Shown here piece by piece: positions 46,381 through 56,845 of a stretch of 64,000 nucleotides of DNA. The stretch comes from Streptomyces sp. NBC_01210. GTDB lineage: Bacteria; Actinomycetota; Actinomycetes; Streptomycetales; Streptomycetaceae. The position numbers and the translations under genes are program-made. Position 1 is the first letter of the stretch. Each line of letters begins with the position of its first letter. A model generated the notes under the pieces. That model did no database searches and had not been told where the DNA came from. It was given only the letters and a program-made list of their open reading frames with translations. The stretch spans positions 5,580,001 through 5,644,000 of the forward strand of contig NZ_CP108549.1 of assembly GCF_036010325.1 (NCBI RefSeq). Reading direction: 5' to 3'.

Positions 46381-47328
46381 CTACAGCAGGGACTTTGCCG
46401 CCGCCCGCTGCCGCTGCTTCGCCCACAGGTACTTCTGGAGCAGCAGCGTCAACGTCCCCGCCAGCACGATGCCCAGCAGATTCAGCAGCAGCTGCTCCGC
46501 GGAGCCCCACGCCTGCCGGTAATCCTGGTAGCTGAACGCCACCGCCGCGTTCGCCGCCGCCGGGACCGTCGTGACCGAGATGGCCACGCCCACCAGCGCG
46601 CCCGACTTCGCCGACGTCAGCGACAGCATGCCCGCCGCGCCCGCCAGCACCGCGACGACGAACGAGAACCAGTCCGGGCGGTAGATGAAGTTCGTGTTGG
46701 GTCGTTCCGCCTGCAGCTTCGCCGCCTCGAAGAGGTTCACCCAGTCCATGAAGTAGCTGAAGACCACTGTCACCAGCATCGCCACGGCGAAGCCCGCGAT
46801 CAGTGCCAGGAGGGAGCGCCACGCCAGCCGCGGGGCGCGCTGGACCAGCGCCGTGCAGAAGCCGGCCAGCGGGCCGAACTCCGGGCCCACCGCCATCGCG
46901 CCCACGATCAGGATCGCGTTGTCCAGCACCACACCGCACGCCGCGATCATCGTCGCCAGCGACAGGAACGTGATGTACGTGAAGCTGAGCGTCGACTCCT
47001 CGTGCGTCGCGTCCGTCAGGTGCTCCCAGAGCACCGCGTCCGCACCCTCGCCCGGAGCCTCTTCCTCGGCCTTGTCCGCCCGCATGGACAGTGACAGGTC
47101 GATGTTCTCGACGGCGATCGAGCCGGACTCGTCGATGCCGAGCGCGCGCAGTCCGTTGATCAGTTCGTCGCCCGCCTCCCGGGCCACGTCGCACAGCACC
47201 AGGTCCCCCTGAGGATTGCGGGCGGCGCCGGGGACGACCGCGAGGTGCGTCGTGCCGACCGTCCGCTCGATGAGCCGGACGGCTTCGGCGGTCCGGTCGG
47301 TGGGGGTGATCAGGCGCAGGTGCAGCAC
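46381..47328 (-). CDS. DUF389 family membrane protein
   Basis: The 315-aa protein starts at GTG 47328 behind GAGGAG. An N-terminal soluble domain of about 110 residues (LRLITPTDRTAEAVRLIE) is followed by roughly six hydrophobic helices, including GAMAVGPEFGPLAGFCTALVQ and LLLNLLGIVLAGTLTLLLQ. This matches the conserved DUF389 (TIGR00341-like) family of unknown function. It begins 21 bp after coaA on the same strand, so the two likely form an operon. Confidence 0.85.
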   Translation of the reverse strand: MLHLRLITPTDRTAEAVRLIERTVGTTHLAVVPGAARNPQGDLVLCDVAREAGDELINGLRALGIDESGSIAVENIDLSLSMRADKAEEEAPGEGADAVLWEHLTDATHEESTLSFTYITFLSLATMIAACGVVLDNAILIVGAMAVGPEFGPLAGFCTALVQRAPRLAWRSLLALIAGFAVAMLVTVVFSYFMDWVNLFEAAKLQAERPNTNFIYRPDWFSFVVAVLAGAAGMLSLTSAKSGALVGVAISVTTVPAAANAAVAFSYQDYRQAWGSAEQLLLNLLGIVLAGTLTLLLQKYLWAKQRQRAAAKSLL

Positions 47329-47349
47329 GCGCTGGGCTCCTCGGAGTCC

Positions 47350-48345
47350 TCAGAGTTTGCGGAGGGACAGGCGCTGGACCTTGTGGTCGGGGCCCTTGCG
47401 CAGCACCAGCGTGGCGCGGCCGCGCGTCGGTGCCACGTTCTCCAGCAGATTGGGCTTGTTGATGGTGCGCCACATCGTACGGGCGTAGTCCAGGGCCTCG
47501 TCCTCGGAGACCTGGGTGTACTTCCTGAAGTACGAGAAGGGGTTCTGGAACGCCGTCTCGCGCAGCTTGCGGAAGCGGTTGAGGTACCAGGTCTCGATGT
47601 CCTCGGGGCGCGCGTCGACGTACACGCTGAAGTCGAAGTAGTCGGCGAGGCCGACCCTGGTGCGGCCGTCCTGGCCGGGCAGGGCCGGCTGGAGGACATT
47701 GAGGCCCTCGACGATCAGGATGTCGGGGCGGCGGACGGTGAGGCGCTCGTCCGGCACGATGTCGTAGATCAGGTGGGAGTAGACCGGCGCGGTGACCTCT
47801 TCCTTGCCCGCCTTGATGTCGGCGACGAAACGGGTCAGGGCCCGGCGGTCGTACGACTCGGGGAAACCTTTCCGCGACATCAGGCCGCGCCGCTTGAGCT
47901 CCTCCATGGGGTAGAGGAAGCCGTCGGTGGTGACCAGCTCGACCCGCGGATGCTCCGGCCAGCGGGCCAGCATCGCCTGGAGGACACGGGCGACGGTGGA
48001 CTTGCCGACCGCGACGGAGCCCGCGACTCCTATGACAAAGGGCGTGCCGTGCTGCTCGCCGTGGCCGTTGCCGGCGTCACCGAGGAAGGTGTTGAGCGCG
48101 CCGCGGAGACCGGCCGTGGCCTGTACGTACAGATTGAGCAGACGGGACAGCGGGAGGTAGACGTCCCGTACCTCGTCCAGGTCGATGACATCGCCCAGTC
48201 CGCGCAGCCTTTCGACCTCCTCGGCGGTGAGGGGGAGCGGGGTTCTGTCGCGCAGGGCGCTCCACTCCGCGCGGGTGAGGTCGACGTAGGGCGTCGACGC
48301 TGGTTCGGCCCGGCGGTGGGCGCTTCGTGGCGGCGAAGAGATCAC
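47350..48345 (-). CDS. coaA: pantothenate kinase, type I
   Basis: Phosphorylates pantothenate, the first step of coenzyme A synthesis. The start is placed at GTG 48345 ([12 protein letters not shown], 331 aa): related CoaA proteins begin at this point and GACAAT ends 6 nt upstream, consistent with a leaderless mRNA. The P-loop is [12 protein letters not shown] (106-117). [15 protein letters not shown] and [18 protein letters not shown] are family blocks, and [14 protein letters not shown] closes the protein. Confidence 0.95.
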   Translation of the reverse strand: MISSPPRSAHRRAEPASTPYVDLTRAEWSALRDRTPLPLTAEEVERLRGLGDVIDLDEVRDVYLPLSRLLNLYVQATAGLRGALNTFLGDAGNGHGEQHGTPFVIGVAGSVAVGKSTVARVLQAMLARWPEHPRVELVTTDGFLYPMEELKRRGLMSRKGFPESYDRRALTRFVADIKAGKEEVTAPVYSHLIYDIVPDERLTVRRPDILIVEGLNVLQPALPGQDGRTRVGLADYFDFSVYVDARPEDIETWYLNRFRKLRETAFQNPFSYFRKYTQVSEDEALDYARTMWRTINKPNLLENVAPTRGRATLVLRKGPDHKVQRLSLRKL

Positions 48346-48351
48346 CTGAAC

Positions 48352-48357
48352 ATTGTC
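48352..48357 (-). promoter_or_regulatory. coaA -10 element, leaderless arrangement
   Basis: GACAAT on the minus strand ends 6 nt before the GTG at 48345. Confidence 0.4.
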
Positions 48358-48581
48358 GTGGCTCGGGAGGACCAGTGGGGGGTGGAGTCGGTCACGTGGG
48401 ATCGGGGGCGTGGGTTCAAAGACATCGCGGCGGAAACCGGTCCTCAAGTGTCAGTGCCATGACATACCCTGCGTGCATTGGTCGCGCACCGCGCCTCAGG
48501 GGCGGCGCACGGGGGTGTCGCGCGGCCTTCTCTTGTCACCCGGCCAGTCACCGGGTTTCTTTCGTGGGGGTACACATCACT

Positions 48582-50548
48582 GTGCGTACGCGCAGCATCT
48601 CGACCGCGACGGCGCTCGCGGTCCTCTTCAGCTCGGCCGCGCTGGTCGCGGCTTCGGCGGGGTCGGCCGCGGCCGACTCCAGCAGAACCTGTCGGTGAAG
48701 TCGGTCGGCGACCTCGTTGTGGACGGCGTCCACCAACGGGTCTACGTCTCCGACCCGAGCGGCGGAAAGATCGTGGTCACGGACTACGAGGGCAGCGTCA
48801 AGGCGACGGTCACCGGGCTGCCCGGTGTCAGCGGCCTCGCCCTGTCCGCCGACTCCGGCCAGGTGTACGCGGCCGTCAAGGGCGACGACCGGATCGTCTC
48901 GGTGGAGACGCAGACGTGCACCCAGACGGCGAGCTACCAGCTGAACGGCGCCGATTCCCCGACCACTCTGGAGGCCGTGGACGGCCGTCTGTGGTTCGGC
49001 TACGGCGGGGGCCTCGGATCGCTCGACATCTCCGGCGCCGAGCCCGTCGTCAAGCTCGCGCAGAACGGGGGCGTCGGCTTCGGAACCGCGCCGCTCCTCG
49101 GCGCCGACCCGGCGGCGCCGGGCGTCCTGGTGGCGGGGTGGGGCGGCACGCTCGCCGTGTACGACGTCTCGGCCGACGGGGCCGCGCTGCGCGTCTCCGG
49201 CAGCATGGACACCGCCGTGAGACAGCTGGACCTGACGCCCGACGGGCAGCAGGTGCTCACGTCCTGGGATGGCAGCGGCTTCGGGTACGGGCTCCCCGCG
49301 TACTCCACCTCCGACCTCAAGCAGGTCGGCAGGTACCCGATCGACGCCTACCCGAACGCCGTGGCCGTCGCGCCCGACGGCACCGTCGCGGGCGGCAGTT
49401 CCTCCTGGTACGAACCCGACGTTCACATCCACAGGCCGGGCGACCCCGCGCCGACGCGTGAGTACGAGTTCCCCAACACCGGCAACAGCAGCGGCGGCGA
49501 CACCCTGGTCGACGGCGCGCTGGCCTGGGCGCCGGACCGCAGCCGGGTGTTCGCGGTGTCGGAGAACAGCTACGGCACGTTCAGCCTGCGCGCACTGACC
49601 GACCCCACCAAGGAGCTCCCCACCCTGAAGGTGTCGGCTCCCGCCAGGGGCACCCGGGGCACGAAGCTCACCGTCACCGGGAAGCTGACCTCGAAGTCGG
49701 CGCCCCCGGCGGGCGAATCCCTCAAGGTGACCCGTACGGACATCGAGTCCCCGAACGGCAAGGCGCTGCCCTCCGTCACAACGAAGTCCGACGGCAGCTT
49801 CTCCTTCACGGACACGCCGCCCGCCGGCGGCAAGGCCACCTACAAGGTCTCGTACGCGGGTGACGCGACGCACGCCGCGGCGACCTCGTCCGCCTCGGTG
49901 GACATCACCCGGGCCGTGAGCTCCCTCACTCTGAACCGCAACGGCGGCGTCTACGCGTACGGCGCGGACGTGTCCTTCACCGCCCGCCTCGGCACCACGT
50001 ACAAGAACCGTGTCGTCGAGATCTGGTCCGACCCCTACGGCGACACCCCGAAGAGGCTCATCAAGAAGGGCACGGTCAACTCCGGCGGCAACCTGTCGGT
50101 CACCGTGGACATGACCCGCGACACCACCGTCACCGCCGTCTTCGCGGGCGACGCCCGCTACGCGCCGAAGACAGTGAAGTCGACCGCGTACGCCAGGGTG
50201 AACGTCTCCACCTCCGTCTCCAAGCACTACAAGACCGGCAGGATCGGCTCCACGACCTACTACTACTTCCACAAGAAGACCGCACCGGTCTTCACCACGA
50301 CGATGAGCTACTACAAGGGTCGCAAGCAGCTGTTCCAGCTCCAGGTGTACTACCAGGGCAAGTGGCAGGCCGCGGGCTCCCAGTACTTCGCCCTGGGCAC
50401 CAACGGGAAGTCCGCCGTCAGCCTCGAGGCACCGGGCGAGTCCGGCATCCGCGCCCGGATGCGCTCGTCGTACATCGACGGCTCCTCGGGCGACAGTGCG
50501 AACTACACGACCCACGGGGCCTGGAAGTACATGTACTTCTCCAACTAG
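48582..50548 (+). pseudogene. secreted beta-propeller/Ig-like repeat protein, frameshifted after the signal peptide
   Basis: A signal peptide starts at GTG 48582 (MRTRSISTATALAVLF, Ala-rich core ending GSAAADSS) but this frame stops at 48698. The mature part continues in another frame from about 48690 (LSVKSVGDLVVDGVHQRVYV) to 50548, as one long intact frame. One extra base near 48684-48692 would join the two. The mature region has a YncE-like propeller (VSDPSGGKIVVTDY, GLALSADSGQVYAAV), then Ig-like modules (LKVSAPARGTRGTKLTVTGKL, KATYKVSYAGDATHAA) and a Tyr-rich end. Similar exported Ig-like repeat proteins are common in Streptomyces. Either a real inactivating indel or a sequence error. 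Confidence 0.75.
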
Positions 50549-50576
50549 CCCCGGCGACGCCCACTCGGCAGGAGAG

Positions 50577-50602
50577 CGGCCCCCGCGCGTGCGCGGGGGC
50601 CG
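50577..50602 (+). terminator. terminator after the frameshifted gene
   Basis: CGGCCCCCGCG and CGCGGGGGCCG form an 11-bp stem with loop CGTG, followed by TTCCGG. Confidence 0.7.
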
Positions 50603-50643
50603 TTCCGGCTGACGCCATGTCCCGGAATCCGGGTGTGCCGCCG

Positions 50644-50649
50644 TAGGCT
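50644..50649 (+). promoter_or_regulatory. glmS -10 element, leaderless arrangement
   Basis: TAGGCT ends 6 nt before the ATG at 50656, and no ribosome site fits between. Confidence 0.5.
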
Positions 50650-50655
50650 GCCGAC

Positions 50656-52503
50656 ATGTGCGGAATCGTGGGGTACGTCGGCGGACAGTCGGCGCTTGAT
50701 GTGGTCATCGCGGGCCTCAAGCGGCTCGAGTACCGGGGCTACGACTCGGCCGGTGTGGCGGTACTCGCCGACGGCGGTCTCGCCGCGGCGAAGAAGGCGG
50801 GCAAGCTCGTCAATCTGGAGAAGGAGCTGGTGGACCGGCCGCTTCCGAGCGGGTTCACCGGCATCGGGCACACCCGGTGGGCCACGCACGGCGGCCCGAC
50901 CGACACCAATGCCCATCCCCATCTGGACAATGCGGGGCGCGTCGCCGTTGTGCACAACGGCATCATCGAGAACTTCGCCGCTCTGCGGGCCGAGTTGGAG
51001 ACGCGCGGCCACGAGCTGACGTCGGAGACCGACACCGAAGTCGTGGCGCACCTGCTCGCCGAGTCGTTCTCGTCGTGCGGGGACCTGGCGGAGTCCATGC
51101 GCCAGGTGTGCCGACAGCTGGAGGGCGCCTTCACGCTGGTCGCGGTGCATGCGGACGAGCCGGACGTGGTGGTGGGCGCCCGGCGCAACTCCCCGCTGGT
51201 GGTGGGTGTCGGCGAGGGCGAGTCCTTCCTTGCCTCCGATGTGGCCGCCTTCATCGCGCATACGCGGTCCGCCATCGAACTGGGCCAGGACCAGGTGGTG
51301 GAGCTGCGCCGGGACGGCGTGACGGTGACGGACTTCGACGGGGCGCCCGCTCAGGTGCGGTCGTACCACGTGGACTGGGACGTCTCGGCAGCGGAGAAGG
51401 GGGGATACGACTACTTCATGCTCAAGGAGATCGCCGAGCAGCCGAAGGCGGTCGCCGACACCCTGCTCGGCCGGATCGACGCGGAGGGCTCGCTCAGCCT
51501 CGACGAAGTGCGGATTCCGGTGTCCGTGCTGCGGGAGGCCGACAAGGTCGTCATCGTCGCCTGCGGCACCGCCTTCCACGCCGGGATGATCGCCAAGTAC
51601 GCCATCGAGCACTGGACGCGCATCCCGTGCGAGGTCGAGCTGGCGAGCGAGTTCCGCTACCGGGACCCGATTTTGGACCAGCGGACGCTGGTGATCGCGA
51701 TCTCGCAGTCCGGCGAGACCATGGACACTCTGATGGCGCTGCGGCACGCGCGCGAGCAGGGAGCGAAGGTGCTGGCCATCTGCAATACGAACGGCTCGAC
51801 GATCCCGCGGGAGTCGGACGCCGTGCTGTACACGCATGCGGGCCCCGAGGTCGCCGTCGCGTCGACCAAGGCGTTTCTGACGCAGCTGGTGGCCTGCTAT
51901 CTGGTGGCGCTGTATCTGGGGCAGGTGCGCGGCACCAAGTGGGGTGACGAAATCCGGGCCGTCGTCCGGGACTTGGCCCAGATCTCCGGCGAGGTCGAGC
52001 GGGTTCTGGAGACCATGGAGCCGGTGCGGGCGCTGGCGCGTTCGCTCGCGGACAAGAACACCGTGCTGTTCCTGGGCCGGCATGTGGGCTATCCGGTGGC
52101 GCTGGAGGGCGCGCTGAAGCTCAAGGAGCTGGCGTACATGCACGCGGAGGGGTTCGCGGCGGGTGAGCTCAAGCACGGGCCGATCGCGCTGATCGAGGAG
52201 GATCTGCCGGTGGTGGTCGTCGTGCCGTCGCCGCGCGGACGCTCCGTACTGCACGACAAGATCGTCTCGAATATCCAGGAGATCCGGGCGCGCGGAGCGC
52301 GGACGATCGTGATCGCGGAGGAGGGGGACGAGACGGTCGTGCCGTACGCGGACCATCTCATCCGGATCCCGGCGACCCCGACGCTGCTGCAGCCGCTGGT
52401 CGCGACCGTGCCGCTGCAGGTCTTCGCGTGCGAACTGGCGACGGCGCGCGGCAACGAGGTCGACCAGCCGAGGAATCTCGCGAAGTCGGTGACAGTGGAG
52501 TGA
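50656..52503 (+). CDS. glmS: glutamine-fructose-6-phosphate aminotransferase (isomerizing)
   Basis: Makes glucosamine-6-phosphate, the entry to UDP-GlcNAc. The N-terminal nucleophile Cys2 is present (MCGIVGYVG), with [13 protein letters not shown] and the glutamine-binding region after it. Two SIS sugar-isomerase domains follow ([23 protein letters not shown]). The end [16 protein letters not shown] is the family C-terminus. 615 aa, full length. The TGA overlaps the acpS GTG (GTGA). Confidence 0.96.
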   Translation: MCGIVGYVGGQSALDVVIAGLKRLEYRGYDSAGVAVLADGGLAAAKKAGKLVNLEKELVDRPLPSGFTGIGHTRWATHGGPTDTNAHPHLDNAGRVAVVHNGIIENFAALRAELETRGHELTSETDTEVVAHLLAESFSSCGDLAESMRQVCRQLEGAFTLVAVHADEPDVVVGARRNSPLVVGVGEGESFLASDVAAFIAHTRSAIELGQDQVVELRRDGVTVTDFDGAPAQVRSYHVDWDVSAAEKGGYDYFMLKEIAEQPKAVADTLLGRIDAEGSLSLDEVRIPVSVLREADKVVIVACGTAFHAGMIAKYAIEHWTRIPCEVELASEFRYRDPILDQRTLVIAISQSGETMDTLMALRHAREQGAKVLAICNTNGSTIPRESDAVLYTHAGPEVAVASTKAFLTQLVACYLVALYLGQVRGTKWGDEIRAVVRDLAQISGEVERVLETMEPVRALARSLADKNTVLFLGRHVGYPVALEGALKLKELAYMHAEGFAAGELKHGPIALIEEDLPVVVVVPSPRGRSVLHDKIVSNIQEIRARGARTIVIAEEGDETVVPYADHLIRIPATPTLLQPLVATVPLQVFACELATARGNEVDQPRNLAKSVTVE

Positions 52504-52868
52504 TCATCGGGGTGGGGATCGACGTTGCCGAGATCGAGCGCTTCGCCGCGTCGATGCGGCGTACACCGGGGATGGCTGGACGAGTGTTCCTGGACCGGGA
52601 GTTGTTGCTGCCGAGCGGTGAGCAGCGCGGCTACGCCTCTTTGGCGGCACGGTTCGCCGCCAAGGAGGCGGTCGCCAAGGCGCTCGGCGCGCCCGGCGGG
52701 CTGCACTGGACGGACGCCGAGGTGTACGTCGAGGACAGCGGGCAGCCGCGGCTTCGGGTGCGCGGGACGGTCGCGGCACGGGCCGCGGAACTCGGTGTGC
52801 GGTCGTGGCATGTCTCGCTGAGCCATGACGCGGGGGTGGCGTCGGCCGTGGTGATCGCGGAGGGTTGA
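52500..52868 (+). CDS. acpS: holo-[acyl-carrier-protein] synthase
   Basis: Transfers 4'-phosphopantetheine from coenzyme A to acyl carrier protein. The 122-aa product begins [15 protein letters not shown] with the metal-binding Asp8, and [13 protein letters not shown] supplies Glu56. GTG 52500 overlaps the glmS stop by 4 bp, so translation is coupled. Followed 4 bp later by nnr. An in-frame start far upstream, inside glmS, is rejected. Confidence 0.95.
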   Translation: MIIGVGIDVAEIERFAASMRRTPGMAGRVFLDRELLLPSGEQRGYASLAARFAAKEAVAKALGAPGGLHWTDAEVYVEDSGQPRLRVRGTVAARAAELGVRSWHVSLSHDAGVASAVVIAEG

Positions 52869-52872
52869 CCGT

Positions 52873-54309
52873 ATGCGTACCGCTTACAGCGTGGAGACCG
52901 TACGGGCCGCCGAGGCCGAGCTGATGGCGCGGCTGCCGGAAGGCGCGCTCATGCAGCGCGCGGCCGCGGGACTGGCCGCCGCCTGCGCCGCTCTGCTGGG
53001 CCGGGTGTACGGGGCGCGGGTCGTCCTGCTCGTCGGGAGCGGGGACAACGGTGGCGACGCGCTGTACGCGGGGGCCCGGCTGGCCCGCCGCGGGGCCGGG
53101 GTCGCGGCGGTGCTGCTGGGGGCCCGCGCACACGAGGGCGGCCTCGCGGCCCTCCGCGGCGCCGGCGGACGGGTCGCGGACGACCCCTTCGAGGTACTGG
53201 CCGTCGCGGACCTGGTCATGGACGGCGTCACCGGGATCGGTGGGCGTGGCGGGCTGCGTCCCGACACGGTGCCGGTGGTGCGGGCGGCGCGCGGGTCCAA
53301 CGCCGCCGTGGTCGCCGTCGACCTGCCGAGCGGCGTCGAGGCGGACACCGGTGAGGTGCGGGGCGAGGCCCTGCACGCGGATGCGACGGTGACCTTCGGT
53401 ACGTACAAACCGGGGCTGCTCATCGACCCGGCGCGGGAGTACGCAGGGACGGTACGGCTCGTCGGCATCGGGCTCGAGGACCATCTGCCGTCCGTGCCCG
53501 ATCTCGAGGCGCTCCAACACGAGGATGTGGCATGGCTGTTGCCGGCGCCGGCCGCGGAGAGCGACAAGTACCGGCGGGGTGTCGTCGGTGTCGTCGCCGG
53601 GTCCGCGCGCTATCCGGGCGCGGCGGTGCTCTCGGTGGCGGGCGCGCTGCGCGGCGGATCCGGGGCCGTGCGGTATGTCGGGCCCGCGGCCGACGCGGTG
53701 ATCGCCCGCTTCCCCGAGACCCTGGTGCACAGGGGGCCGCCCGAGAAGGCGGGACGGGTCCAGGCGTGGGTCGTCGGGCCGGGGATCGGTGACGACGCCG
53801 ACGTGGTGGGCGAAGTCCTGGACTCCGACGTCCCCGTGCTGGTCGACGCTGACGGGCTGCGGCTGCTGGACGCGGCGGCGGTACGGGAGCGCGGCGCGCC
53901 CACGCTGCTGACCCCGCACGCCGGGGAGGCGGCCGCGCTGCTCGGCGTGGCACGCGAGGAGGTGGAGTCGGCGCGGCTGGCCTCCGTACGGGAGCTGGCC
54001 TCGCGCTATGGAGCGACGGTGCTGCTCAAGGGCTCGACGACACTGGTTGCCGCGCCGGACAACGGCCGGTCCCCGGTCCGGGTAAATCCGATGGGCACGC
54101 CTTGGCTGGCCACGGCGGGCAGTGGCGATGTGCTCTCCGGCCTCGCCGGCTCGCTGATGGCCGCGGGGCTCGACGCGCGGGACGCGGGGTCGGCCGCCGC
54201 GTATCTGCACGGGCTGGCTGCCCGCCATGCGGCGTCCCGGGGCACGCCGATCACGGCGTACGAGGTGGCGGCGGCGCTCCCGGCCGCCTGGCGCGACGTG
54301 CACGACTGA
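52873..54309 (+). CDS. nnr: bifunctional NAD(P)H-hydrate epimerase and ADP-dependent NAD(P)H-hydrate dehydratase
   Basis: Repairs hydrated NADH/NADPH. The N-terminal epimerase domain (about 1-215, YjeF_N) shows VGSGDNGGDALYAGARLA and AVDLPSGVEADTG. The C-terminal dehydratase domain (about 220-478) has VVGPGIGDD, LTPHAGEAAALLG and the nucleotide motif TAGSGDVLSGLAGSL. 478 aa, the usual length of the fusion. It follows acpS by 4 bp and is separated from alr by short tandem repeats. Confidence 0.93.
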   Translation: MRTAYSVETVRAAEAELMARLPEGALMQRAAAGLAAACAALLGRVYGARVVLLVGSGDNGGDALYAGARLARRGAGVAAVLLGARAHEGGLAALRGAGGRVADDPFEVLAVADLVMDGVTGIGGRGGLRPDTVPVVRAARGSNAAVVAVDLPSGVEADTGEVRGEALHADATVTFGTYKPGLLIDPAREYAGTVRLVGIGLEDHLPSVPDLEALQHEDVAWLLPAPAAESDKYRRGVVGVVAGSARYPGAAVLSVAGALRGGSGAVRYVGPAADAVIARFPETLVHRGPPEKAGRVQAWVVGPGIGDDADVVGEVLDSDVPVLVDADGLRLLDAAAVRERGAPTLLTPHAGEAAALLGVAREEVESARLASVRELASRYGATVLLKGSTTLVAAPDNGRSPVRVNPMGTPWLATAGSGDVLSGLAGSLMAAGLDARDAGSAAAYLHGLAARHAASRGTPITAYEVAAALPAAWRDVHD

Positions 54310-54316
54310 CGGGCGG

Positions 54317-54384
54317 GCGTGATGGGGGCGTGATGGGGGCGTGACGCGCCGGTGTGACGCGCCTGCCTGACGCGCCTGTGTGAC
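54317..54384. repeat. short tandem repeats between nnr and alr
   Basis: Two copies of GCGTGATGGGG (54317-54338), then three 13-bp units GCGCCGGTGTGAC, GCGCCTGCCTGAC, GCGCCTGTGTGAC (54346-54384). They start 8 bp past the nnr stop and end 66 bp before alr. No known element is recognised. Confidence 0.6.
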
Positions 54385-54437
54385 GCAGCCGCCGCTGGTT
54401 GCACCCCTGTGGTACGAGTGTTGTCGTACGGCTCTGA

Positions 54438-54443
54438 GACACT
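54438..54443 (+). promoter_or_regulatory. alr -10 element, leaderless arrangement
   Basis: GACACT ends 7 nt before the ATG at 54451; the preceding bases lack a purine-rich ribosome site. Confidence 0.4.
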
Positions 54444-54450
54444 GGGCGCG

Positions 54451-55608
54451 ATGAGCACGACACTGCCCCTCCGAGCCCGCGCCGAGATCGACCTCGCGGC
54501 CCTGCGCGCCAATGTGCGCGCGCTGCGCGCCCGCGCGCCTCGCGCTGCCCTGATGGCCGTGGTGAAGTCGGACGCGTACGGACACGGCATGGTGCCCTGT
54601 GCCAGGGCGGCGCTGGAGGCCGGCGCCACCTGGCTCGGCACCGCCACGCCCCATGAGGCCCTCGCGCTGCGCGCCGCCGGCATCCAAGGGCGGGTGATGT
54701 GCTGGCTGTGGACGCCGGGCGACCCCTGGCGCGAAGGCGTCGAGGCCGATCTCGACATGTCGGTGAGCGCTCTGTGGGCGCTGCGCGAAGTCACCGCCGC
54801 GGCACGGGAGGCCGGGCGTACGGCCCGTATCCAGCTCAAGGCCGACACCGGCCTCGGGCGCAACGGCTGTCAGCCCGCCGACTGGCCCGAGCTGGTCGCG
54901 GCCGCGCTCGCCGCCGAGGCCGAGGGCACCGTCAAAGTCACCGGTCTGTGGTCGCACTTCGCCTGCGCCGACGAGCCGGGACACCCGTCGATCGCCGCGC
55001 AACTGGACGTGTTCCGCGAGGTGGTGGCGTACGCCGAGAAGGCGGGCCTCGAGCCCGAGGTCCGGCACATGGCCAACTCCCCGGCGACGCTGACCGTCCC
55101 GGAAGCGCACTTCGATCTCGTTCGGACCGGCATCGCGATGTACGGCGTCTCGCCCAGCCCCGAGCTGGGCACGCCCGCGGACTTCGGGCTGCGGCCCGTG
55201 ATGACGCTCGCCGCGTCCGTGGCGCTGGTCAAGCAGGTCCCGGCGGGGCACGGCGTCAGCTACGGGCATCACTACGTCACGACGTGCGAGACGACGCTCG
55301 GCCTGATTCCCCTCGGTTACGCGGACGGCATTCCGCGCCATGCCTCGGGCCGCGGCCCGGTGCTGGTCGGCGGCGAGTGGCACCGGGTCGCGGGCCGGGT
55401 GGCGATGGACCAGTTCGTGGTCGACCTCGGCCCGGACGGCGGCTCGGTCGCAGAAGGGGCACAAGCGCTGCTGTTCGGACCGGGCGACCGGGGCGAGCCG
55501 ACCGCCGAGGACTGGGCCGAGGCGGCGGACACCATCGCATACGAGATCGTCACCCGCATCGGAACGAGGGTTCCGCGCGTCTATCTGAACGAGGACTCCG
55601 ACGAGTAG
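54451..55608 (+). CDS. alr: alanine racemase
   Basis: PLP enzyme providing D-alanine for peptidoglycan. The PLP lysine is Lys39 in AVVKSDAYGHG, and the second catalytic base is Tyr271 in GVSYGHHY. ATG 54451 gives 385 aa (MSTTLPLRARAEIDLAAL), normal length; 14 extra in-frame residues upstream are not used. GTP-like blocks such as MGVGADHH are absent, as expected. It overlaps nothing and precedes the hydrolase gene by 10 bp. Confidence 0.95.
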   Translation: MSTTLPLRARAEIDLAALRANVRALRARAPRAALMAVVKSDAYGHGMVPCARAALEAGATWLGTATPHEALALRAAGIQGRVMCWLWTPGDPWREGVEADLDMSVSALWALREVTAAAREAGRTARIQLKADTGLGRNGCQPADWPELVAAALAAEAEGTVKVTGLWSHFACADEPGHPSIAAQLDVFREVVAYAEKAGLEPEVRHMANSPATLTVPEAHFDLVRTGIAMYGVSPSPELGTPADFGLRPVMTLAASVALVKQVPAGHGVSYGHHYVTTCETTLGLIPLGYADGIPRHASGRGPVLVGGEWHRVAGRVAMDQFVVDLGPDGGSVAEGAQALLFGPGDRGEPTAEDWAEAADTIAYEIVTRIGTRVPRVYLNEDSDE

Positions 55609-55618
55609 GAGCGGCACG

Positions 55619-56845
55619 GTGAGCGAGAGCAGCACGGGGGACGCCGTGGCGGCCGCGGCGACGGCTGCCACGACGGGCAACTGGCGCCGGGCGGGCATCG
55701 CCGGCGCCGCGATAGGTGTGATCGCGGCCGGTGCGGCGGCGGGCGTGGCGATCGAGCGGATGACGGTCGGCCGCGGTATGCGCCAGAAGGCGCGGCTGGC
55801 GCTGGACGCGTCCGGGCCGTACGGCTCACTGCGCGGCCTGCCGGGCAAGGCGCTCGCCGACGACGGCACGGAGCTCTACTACGAGGCCGACGAGGTGGAC
55901 CCGGAGGCGGGCGGCCCGCGCCGGCGCCGGCTCTTCGGCCGCAAGGCGCCGGCGCCGGTCACTGTGATCTTCAGCCATGGCTACTGTCTGAGCCAGGACT
56001 CCTGGCACTTCCAGCGGGCCGCGCTGCGCGGTCTGGTGCGTACGGTGCACTGGGACCAGCGCAGCCACGGCCGTTCGGCCCGCGGCGCGGCGCAGGCCGG
56101 CCCGGACGGCGTGCCGGTCGCCATCGACCAGCTGGGCCGTGACCTCAAGGCGGTCATCGACGCGGCCGCGCCCGAGGGCCCGTTGGTACTGGTCGGCCAC
56201 TCCATGGGCGGCATGACGATCATGGCGCTCGCCGACCACTTCCCTGAGCTGGTACGGGAGCGGGTCGTCGGCGTCGCCTTCGTCGGCACCTCGTGCGGAA
56301 AGCTCGGCGAGGTCAACTACGGGCTGCCGGTCGCGGGCGTGAACGTGGTACGGCGGGTGCTGCCCGGTGTGCTCAAGGCCCTCGGCTCGCAGGCCGAACT
56401 GGTCGAGCGGGGCCGCCGGGCCACCGCCGATCTCTTCGCCGGCCTCATCAAGCGGTACTCCTTCTCGTCCAAGGACGTGGACCCGGCGGTGGCGCGGTTC
56501 GCGGAGCGGCTCATCGAGTCGACCCCGATCGATGTGGTCGCGGAGTTCTATCCGGCGTTCGTGGAGCACGACAAGGCCGAGGCGCTCGCCGTCTTCCTCG
56601 AGGTGCCGGTGCTGGTCCTGGCCGGTGACAAGGACCTGGTCACGCCGAGCTCGCACAGCGAGGCGATCGCGGACCTGCTGCCGGACTCGGAGCTGGTGAT
56701 CGTGCCGGACGGCGGGCATCTGGTGATGCTGGAGCACCCGGAGGTCGTCACCGACCGGCTTGCGGACCTGCTGGCCCGGGTCGGGGCGGTTCCGGCAGCG
56801 GCTAACGTTGGCCCGTATGGAAGCACCGCACAGCCCGGCGGCTGA
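55619..56845 (+). CDS. alpha/beta hydrolase with N-terminal membrane anchor
   Basis: A 408-aa protein from GTG 55619. A hydrophobic stretch at about 25-45 (AGIAGAAIGVIAAGAAAG) is a probable membrane anchor or signal. The hydrolase fold is clear: oxyanion HGY (120-122), nucleophile Ser195 in GHSMGG, an acid in LAGDKDLVTP and the final His in PDGGHLVMLEHPE. The substrate is unknown. It lies between alr and tsaE in the same direction and its end overlaps tsaE by 29 bp, an arrangement seen in other streptomycetes. Confidence 0.88.
   Translation: MSESSTGDAVAAAATAATTGNWRRAGIAGAAIGVIAAGAAAGVAIERMTVGRGMRQKARLALDASGPYGSLRGLPGKALADDGTELYYEADEVDPEAGGPRRRRLFGRKAPAPVTVIFSHGYCLSQDSWHFQRAALRGLVRTVHWDQRSHGRSARGAAQAGPDGVPVAIDQLGRDLKAVIDAAAPEGPLVLVGHSMGGMTIMALADHFPELVRERVVGVAFVGTSCGKLGEVNYGLPVAGVNVVRRVLPGVLKALGSQAELVERGRRATADLFAGLIKRYSFSSKDVDPAVARFAERLIESTPIDVVAEFYPAFVEHDKAEALAVFLEVPVLVLAGDKDLVTPSSHSEAIADLLPDSELVIVPDGGHLVMLEHPEVVTDRLADLLARVGAVPAAANVGPYGSTAQPGG
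56803..56808 (+). promoter_or_regulatory. tsaE -10 element inside the hydrolase gene
   Basis: TAACGT ends 8 nt before ATG 56817, within the last codons of the preceding gene. A leaderless tsaE mRNA is possible besides read-through. Confidence 0.35.

Noticed and set aside
52504..55869. 1121-codon open frame opposite acpS-nnr-alr
   Set aside because: Antisense to three well-supported genes, with Arg/Pro/Ala-rich composition.
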